This document shows positions 28,259 through 32,554 of a DNA stretch of 32,554 nt, one piece after another. Where the stretch lies: NCBI GenBank assembly GCA_002162925.1, contig MABC01000020.1, positions 21,346 to 53,899 on the forward strand. The letters run 5' to 3'. Under the pieces are notes generated by a model. The model did not search any database, had not been told where the DNA came from, and saw only the letters and a program-made list of their open reading frames with translations. Within the stretch, counting starts at the first letter, position 1, and each line of letters starts with the position of its first letter. The position numbers and the translations under genes were made by a program. The DNA comes from Thalassotalea sp. 42_200_T64. Its GTDB lineage: Bacteria; Pseudomonadota; Gammaproteobacteria; Enterobacterales; Alteromonadaceae.

Positions 28259-28504
28259 TCACTGGTTGTAGCTGGGGGAATTGATAGACCTAATTGGTTG
28301 GTTAAGCCCAAAATAAATAAGACAACCACTGTAACAAATGAAAAATGTCCATAATGCGAGGGTTAAAACAATAACATTTATAGTCCGGTTTTCTTCTTTA
28401 GGTATTTTTCGTGTAGGAAAGTAAAATTTGCACCATTTACCGAAGTTTGGACAAACTAATCCTTCAATAACAAAATTATCAACTCTTCCTTGAGTTAAAA
28501 TGGG
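28259..28504 (-). pseudogene. start-less remnant of a small membrane protein
   Basis: On the minus strand an 81-codon frame runs from just after a stop codon (28505-28507) to TGA at 28259-28261, with no ATG, GTG or TTG. It reads coherent protein: VIEGLVCPNFGKWCKFYFP, then a basic segment, then a clear transmembrane helix (INVIVLTLALWTFFICYSG). Residue choice looks protein-like, which suggests the 3' part of a broken gene. No family identified. The rest of the ~560-base gap between 28035 and 28598 is AT-rich with a candidate promoter near its right end. Confidence 0.4.
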
Positions 28505-28510
28505 TTAACT

Positions 28511-28554
28511 TATTAACATAGGTTATTGTTAATAGAACAAAAAACAGATATATG
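28511..28554 (+). promoter_or_regulatory. candidate promoter with overlapping inverted-repeat operator for the helicase operon
   Basis: TATTAACA (28511-28518) and TGTTAATA (28527-28534) are perfect reverse complements with an 8-base spacer, an operator-like spacing. TTGTTA (28526-28531) overlaps the right arm and is 17 bases from TATATG (28549-28554), giving a possible -35/-10 pair about 40 bases before the helicase ribosome-binding site (AAGGA at 28590). No regulator gene is seen nearby. Confidence 0.35.
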
Positions 28555-28598
28555 GTATTAATAACTAAGTGTTATATCGCTATTAATGAAAGGATTCT

Positions 28599-30023
28599 AT
28601 GAAGACCCTTAGGAATATTAAGCCAACTCCCGAACAACTTAAATTAATCACCATGCTCAGACCTGGAACAAGGATTATTAGAGGCTCTGCTGGCAGCGGA
28701 AAAACAACAACATCAATATTAATGCTTAAAACAGCTTTAGGCTATCTATTGGATTACAAAAGAGAGCAGCTCCAAACAGCTCCAATAAAAGTAAAAGTAT
28801 TTTCTTTTAATAAAACCCTTGCTGCTTATGTCACGGATTTAATTGCAGAAACCTCAAGCCAAATAGGCGCGAATCCTGGTGAGTTAGAGCTTGATGTGTC
28901 TACTTTATCCCTCTATTTATATAAGAAAATACCTTTCGGTAAAAGATTGGTTGATAAGAACACCATAAATCGATTAATCAATCAGTCTTGCATAAATATA
29001 GGCCTGCCACAGCAATTTATACATGATGAAATAGAATATTTATTGGGTAGAATCGATTTAAATAATGTAGATGATTACCTTACTATAGAAAGGGTCGGGA
29101 GAGGAAGCAAACCTCGTTTGACGCAGAATCAACGGCAAAAAATACTAGAACAAATTATCAAGCCATACATACACCATAAAAACAGTCTAAATTTAGTTGA
29201 CTGGAACGACCTTGCATTTTTTGCAAGTAAAACAAGGCTTGATACATTCGATGTTGTAATTATTGATGAGGCACAGGATTTTTCAGCAAATCAATTAAAA
29301 GCGATATTAAACCAATTAACAGCTAAATCCTTCACAACTATTGTATTAGATAGTGCACAACAAATTTATAAACGAGGATTTACTTGGAAAGATATTGGAG
29401 TAAAAGAGCCAACATACTTTAGGTTAAATCAGAATTACAGAAATACATTTGAAATAGCTAACTTTGCAGTACACCTACTCAAGAATTCGGGTGTTAATTT
29501 AGATGACGACGCAACTTTACCTGCCTTAGATACTATTCTTCGCCATGGGGATTTACCTATAATCGTTCAAGGAAAGTTCCGTAAGCAGCTTGATGAAGCT
29601 TTAAGGTATATGAGAGAGAATATCGACTTATCAACTAAATCAGTGTGTTTCCTACATCCTAAAGGGGGTGGTTGGTTTGATTTCGTTAAGGCTAAACTTA
29701 AAAGTGCATCAATTGATTTTGTAGATCTAACTAGAGCTGATAGATGGCCTTCCTCTAATGTTAATGTTGCATTGTCGACGATACACTCAGTAAAAGGGCT
29801 AGAATTCGATTACGTTATAATGATCGGCATTGAGGATGACCATTTCATTTTCGAAGAAACTGATTGTGAAGACAGTAATTACGTATCATCAATAAAATTA
29901 ATATCTATGGCTATAACTAGAGCAAAGGAAAATGTAATACTCGGGTATAAAGAAGATACGAAACCGCGTTTTATTAGTTATTTAGAGAAAGGGACATATA
30001 AGGGACAGGGAACCAATGATTAA
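28599..30023 (+). CDS. UvrD/Rep-like superfamily 1 DNA helicase
   Basis: 474 residues, small for the UvrD family (typically 650-750), so the large 1B/2B insertions are reduced. The SF1A motifs are present in order: Q-motif-like TPEQLKLI, Walker A GSAGSGKTT (29-37), Ia VFSFNKTLAAYV, II IIDEAQDFS (221-229), III VLDSAQQIY, IV RLNQNYRNT (275-282), V STIHSVKGLEFD (393-404) and VI AITRAKENVIL (438-448). All residues for ATP hydrolysis look intact. Known relatives translocate 3' to 5' on single-stranded DNA. Its last 8 bases overlap the start of the DarT-like gene, indicating coupled expression. It is the first gene of the candidate three-gene defence operon. Confidence 0.88.
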   Translation: MKTLRNIKPTPEQLKLITMLRPGTRIIRGSAGSGKTTTSILMLKTALGYLLDYKREQLQTAPIKVKVFSFNKTLAAYVTDLIAETSSQIGANPGELELDVSTLSLYLYKKIPFGKRLVDKNTINRLINQSCINIGLPQQFIHDEIEYLLGRIDLNNVDDYLTIERVGRGSKPRLTQNQRQKILEQIIKPYIHHKNSLNLVDWNDLAFFASKTRLDTFDVVIIDEAQDFSANQLKAILNQLTAKSFTTIVLDSAQQIYKRGFTWKDIGVKEPTYFRLNQNYRNTFEIANFAVHLLKNSGVNLDDDATLPALDTILRHGDLPIIVQGKFRKQLDEALRYMRENIDLSTKSVCFLHPKGGGWFDFVKAKLKSASIDFVDLTRADRWPSSNVNVALSTIHSVKGLEFDYVIMIGIEDDHFIFEETDCEDSNYVSSIKLISMAITRAKENVILGYKEDTKPRFISYLEKGTYKGQGTND

Positions 30024-30642
30024 ATCAGTAGCCGAAAGTAAAAAAATAACTGATATTTTACACTTTACATCCAATTCAGGGCTTCTAGGTATATTAGCAT
30101 CAGGTGCTGTACTACCAAACTCAGAACTAAAAGAAGAAGATACATTGGCCTTTGTTTTTAAGCAAAACTCTGAAAAAAGAAAAGAAAGAAACCTCAAATG
30201 GTTAAAATATGTCAATTTATCAGTAACAAAACTCAATAAAGAATTTTTTTCATACTCTGAAAATCGTCATAGAAGTGTAGATCAATTTTGGTGCATACTT
30301 TCATTCTCTCCTAGTTTACTTAATGATGATGGAGTTTTTTTTACTACGACCAATAATATTTACCCTTCTTGCTTAAGAGGGGAAGGGGTAAGTGCTTTCG
30401 GTAGGATGTTTAATAATAGCATTGAAGGAAAGTTCCAAAAAACGATTAGTCGAACTATTGAACATAAGGAGTCTTGGACGACTTGTGAGCAAGCGGAGAT
30501 ACTGTATCCAGGAAAGCTTTCGTTAGATTACCTTCAGTCCATATATGTAAAGGATATTCAATCCAAACATATTGTAAAATCACAACTAGCAGCTCTAAAT
30601 TTAAAGCACGATGTAGTTGTATGTCCTGCAAAATTTAAATAA
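30016..30642 (+). CDS. DarT-like ADP-ribosyltransferase (DUF4433 type)
   Basis: 208 residues, the size of stand-alone DarT toxins. The N-terminus has the ART-fold ILHFTSNSGLLGILASGAV (the DarT HFT..NL..IL..G pattern, H16), and the middle has a GVFFTTTNNIYPSCLRGEG segment resembling the conserved 'T.gNa' strand. The C-terminal part has CEQAEILYPGKLSLDYLQSIYV, with E161 at the position of the catalytic Glu. Known DarT enzymes use NAD+ to ADP-ribosylate thymidine, or in other clades guanosine, in single-stranded DNA. Translation starts 8 bases inside the helicase stop region, with GGGACAGGGAA as its binding site. The base target cannot be read from sequence. Confidence 0.75.
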   Translation: MIKSVAESKKITDILHFTSNSGLLGILASGAVLPNSELKEEDTLAFVFKQNSEKRKERNLKWLKYVNLSVTKLNKEFFSYSENRHRSVDQFWCILSFSPSLLNDDGVFFTTTNNIYPSCLRGEGVSAFGRMFNNSIEGKFQKTISRTIEHKESWTTCEQAEILYPGKLSLDYLQSIYVKDIQSKHIVKSQLAALNLKHDVVVCPAKFK

Positions 30643-30662
30643 GGGTAAACGGTATAAATATA

Positions 30663-32294
30663 ATGAATAATATTCAATTAGAACAAATTGTTAATTCCGC
30701 ACTTTGGGCTGCTTATGGTGATGCCTTAGGTTTTATTACTGAATTAGCAGATAAAAAAATATTAAAAGCTCGTACTGGTTTAACCAAAGTTACAGAGCTT
30801 GTTAGCTGGAAAAGAAGCATTGGTGGTAAATTCGGGACAACAATTACATTACCAATCGGTGCATATTCAGATGACACTCAACTTCGATTATCTACCTCTC
30901 GTTCAATAAAAAAGAATGGCCACTTTGCCATTCATGCATTTTCCAAAATCGAAATTCCCGCCTGGCAAAATTATGCTTTAGGTGCAGGCAGAGGCTCAAA
31001 AGTTGCGGCTAGTAATCTATCTAAAATAAACTCATCCTGGTTAAATAATTTCTATTCAAAAGATGGAATTGATTATGTAAACGGTGGGGGGAATGGTGCC
31101 GCAATGAGAGTTCAACCTCATGTTTGGTCTGCTTCTAATCTTGAAGATGTTGAATCTTATTTGTTAGATGTTATTCGGAATAGTCTTACAACACATGGCC
31201 ACCCCAGAGCCATAGCAGGGGCTGTTTTTCATGCTCTTTCTTTATCTTATGCATTAATAAACAAGTCTCCTCCAAATACATCAGATTTAAGAGTATATAA
31301 TAAATGGACTTTGAAGATTCCATCTTTAATTGCAAGTGACTCAAATCTATCGACGGTCTGGATGACTCAATATGAGAACTCAACAGGAAAAAATTTAACT
31401 CATGAATACCGATTGGTTTATGATGAGATTAATAGCTATATTGATACAATTGAAGAATGGCAAGCAGGTGGCAATTTAAAGTACGCAGATCTAGCAAGTA
31501 AATTAAATTTATACGACGAAAAGACAAGAGGTTCGGGTTCATTAACTTCAGTTGCAGCATCCGCTGCTGTTATGCTTATTTATAATGGTCCAATAGAAGA
31601 GTTATTTATAGAAATAATAAACGAACTTCACACTGATACTGATACGATTGCAACAATGGCAGGTGCAATTTTGGGAGCTTTCATAGGCGCAAGGCCATCT
31701 CAACGGCTACAAGATGATGAATACATAGTTCAGGACGCATGTCGCTTATTTGACATTAGCAAAAATGATTCTCAAGTTGATTTTAATTACCCTGATTCGA
31801 TGACTTGGAAAAATCCAAGTTCAATTGTAGATTATATCAATACAGACAATGGAAGGTTGAATTTTCATCCGTTTGGGGACTTAAGAGTAATATCTGAAGC
31901 ATTCCTTAGTAGAGCAAAAAATAATAATTTTTGTAACCAGTGGGTTATTTCACCTGTAGGTCAAAGCTTCTTAATAAAAAGGCGAAATGTAAAGATTGAA
32001 GAAAGCACTTTTTCGGAGCAGGAGTCATTGATTTTTTCTGGTGATACATCTAAGAAATTAGTCATCACTACACCTAAAATCGCCCCCCCTATAATAAGTC
32101 ATGATGTTGATACAACTGAAACCTCTTCTATAAATCAAGATCCTAATATTGACGAATTAGTTTTAGCAGCAAAAGAAAGTAACTTTAACCCTAAGGTTAT
32201 AGGTGAGCATATAATTATTATTGCAAATTCTATATTAGGTACTAATGGCGTAATTTCTTATAGTGCAATCATTTCAAATAAAATAAACACATAA
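30663..32294 (+). CDS. ADP-ribosylglycohydrolase (ARH/DraG family) with a C-terminal extension
   Basis: 543 residues. The first ~345 are an ARH domain: AAYGDALGF (D20), the dinuclear-Mg motif YSDDT (68-72), NGGGNGAAMRV (140-150), TTHGHPRAIAG (176-186) and the second metal motif HTDTDTIATMAGAILGAF (323-340). These are the residues that bind metal and ADP-ribose, so the enzyme looks active. The last ~195 residues are not recognised; they contain a beta-rich section, a Ser/Thr-rich linker (about 455-490) and a helical end. It starts 20 bases after the DarT-like gene. It is the likely antitoxin/eraser for DarT; an ARH-fold immunity protein reversing ADP-ribosylation is known for Tre1-Tri1. Confidence 0.88.
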   Translation: MNNIQLEQIVNSALWAAYGDALGFITELADKKILKARTGLTKVTELVSWKRSIGGKFGTTITLPIGAYSDDTQLRLSTSRSIKKNGHFAIHAFSKIEIPAWQNYALGAGRGSKVAASNLSKINSSWLNNFYSKDGIDYVNGGGNGAAMRVQPHVWSASNLEDVESYLLDVIRNSLTTHGHPRAIAGAVFHALSLSYALINKSPPNTSDLRVYNKWTLKIPSLIASDSNLSTVWMTQYENSTGKNLTHEYRLVYDEINSYIDTIEEWQAGGNLKYADLASKLNLYDEKTRGSGSLTSVAASAAVMLIYNGPIEELFIEIINELHTDTDTIATMAGAILGAFIGARPSQRLQDDEYIVQDACRLFDISKNDSQVDFNYPDSMTWKNPSSIVDYINTDNGRLNFHPFGDLRVISEAFLSRAKNNNFCNQWVISPVGQSFLIKRRNVKIEESTFSEQESLIFSGDTSKKLVITTPKIAPPIISHDVDTTETSSINQDPNIDELVLAAKESNFNPKVIGEHIIIIANSILGTNGVISYSAIISNKINT

Positions 32295-32310
32295 AGCTTG
32301 ATAGTTGATA

Positions 32311-32354
32311 GTAAGGTTTGAATCGACGTCAGATGATCACCTATCAAACCTTAC
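32311..32354 (+). terminator. hairpin downstream of the helicase-DarT-ARH operon
   Basis: GTAAGGTTTGA (32311-32321) is a perfect complement of TCAAACCTTAC (32344-32354). It begins 16 bases after the ARH stop. No T-run follows, so it may stabilise the transcript end rather than terminate alone. A second 7-bp hairpin lies at 32381-32401. Confidence 0.5.
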
Positions 32355-32441
32355 TTACAATAATAAACAGGCCACCCACTGTAACTGAAAATTACAGTTA
32401 CTAATTAGGGCTATCCATACTATATTCGCCAAAGAAACAAA

Positions 32442-32554
32442 GTAAACGTATGGGGATCGACACCTAGCCGCGCTTAACATTCCATGGTAGCAACGGCTCA
32501 AGGTTATTTGGTTGCTCAGCAATATGCTGTAAGCAAGTGGATATATAGTCGTGC
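32442..32554 (-). mobile_element. end of an IS66-family insertion sequence (continues beyond the window)
   Basis: The end beginning GTAAACGTATGGGGATCG at 32442 has the GTAA start usual for IS66 terminal repeats, followed by the C-terminus of a transposase on the minus strand. The rest of the element, including the other terminal repeat, lies outside the window, so the target duplication (expected 8 bp, here GAAACAAA at 32434-32441) cannot be checked. Confidence 0.6.
32464..32554 (-). CDS. IS66 family transposase, C-terminal fragment (cut by window end)
   Basis: On the minus strand the last 29 codons read DYISTCLQHIAEQPNNLE followed by PLLPWNVKRG and a stop. The LLPWN ending is characteristic of the IS66 TnpC C-terminal segment. 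Only this part is visible; catalytic DDE residues are beyond the window, so integrity cannot be judged. Confidence 0.68.
   Translation of the reverse strand, partial: HDYISTCLQHIAEQPNNLEPLLPWNVKRG

Noticed and set aside
30016..32294. Standard DarTG toxin-antitoxin pair
   Set aside because: The partner is not a macrodomain protein; it has ARH metal-binding motifs (YSDDT and HTDTDT) and a different fold.
25950..32554. Second attachment site (direct repeat of the tRNA 3' end)
   Set aside because: I looked for another copy of the CACCGAGGGGCC-type end in the accessory block and saw none.

Overview
The window looks like chromosome of a marine gammaproteobacterium in the Alteromonadales, most likely Colwelliaceae (a Thalassotalea- or Colwellia-like genome). 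This is inferred from overall protein similarity to Shewanella/Colwellia-type housekeeping genes, the leuABCD and tsaD/rpsU/yqeY/dnaG/rpoD gene order, the AT-leaning base composition, and extragenic hairpin repeats. No database search was possible.

Layout. (1) Positions 1-3580: three CDP-glycerol glycerophosphotransferase-family proteins, two on the minus strand and a paralogue divergent on the plus strand; probably cell-surface glycan decoration. (2) 3677-8731: a complete leucine biosynthesis operon, leuABCD, preceded by a 25-residue Leu-rich leader peptide and a classical attenuator. (3) 8852-12432: on the minus strand, a WaaE-like glycosyltransferase and gspA-gspB (ExeAB-type accessory factors of type II secretion), with a decayed duplicate of the gspB 3' end just downstream of gspB. 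(4) 12569-17615: cca, uppP, folK-folB, plsY and tsaD, with hairpin repeats between plsY and tsaD. (5) 17706-22595: the macromolecular-synthesis cluster rpsU, yqeY, dnaG, rpoD, with a four-copy tandem hairpin repeat between yqeY and dnaG. (6) 22674-25769: a small predicted outer-membrane protein and a large 'choice-of-anchor B'-like secreted protein with a GlyGly-CTERM-like tail; that tail links it by inference to type II secretion.

(7) 25899-32554: a CAU tRNA gene (most likely tRNA-Ile2) marks a change to AT-richer accessory DNA. It carries a membrane-anchored Mrr-like nuclease with a zinc ribbon, a small PD-(D/E)XK-like protein, a lipoprotein, a start-less membrane-protein remnant, and a compact three-gene operon: a UvrD/Rep-like SF1 helicase, a DarT-like ADP-ribosyltransferase and an ADP-ribosylglycohydrolase (ARH/DraG family). 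The window ends inside an IS66-family element.

The best candidate for an undescribed system is the helicase-DarT-ARH operon (28599-32294). It has the logic of a toxin that ADP-ribosylates nucleic acid plus an enzyme that reverses it, but the eraser is an ARH fold rather than the macrodomain of DarTG or the NADAR domain of DarT-NADAR, and a DNA helicase is translationally linked to the toxin. An anti-phage or genome-defence role is an inference from domain content and neighbourhood.
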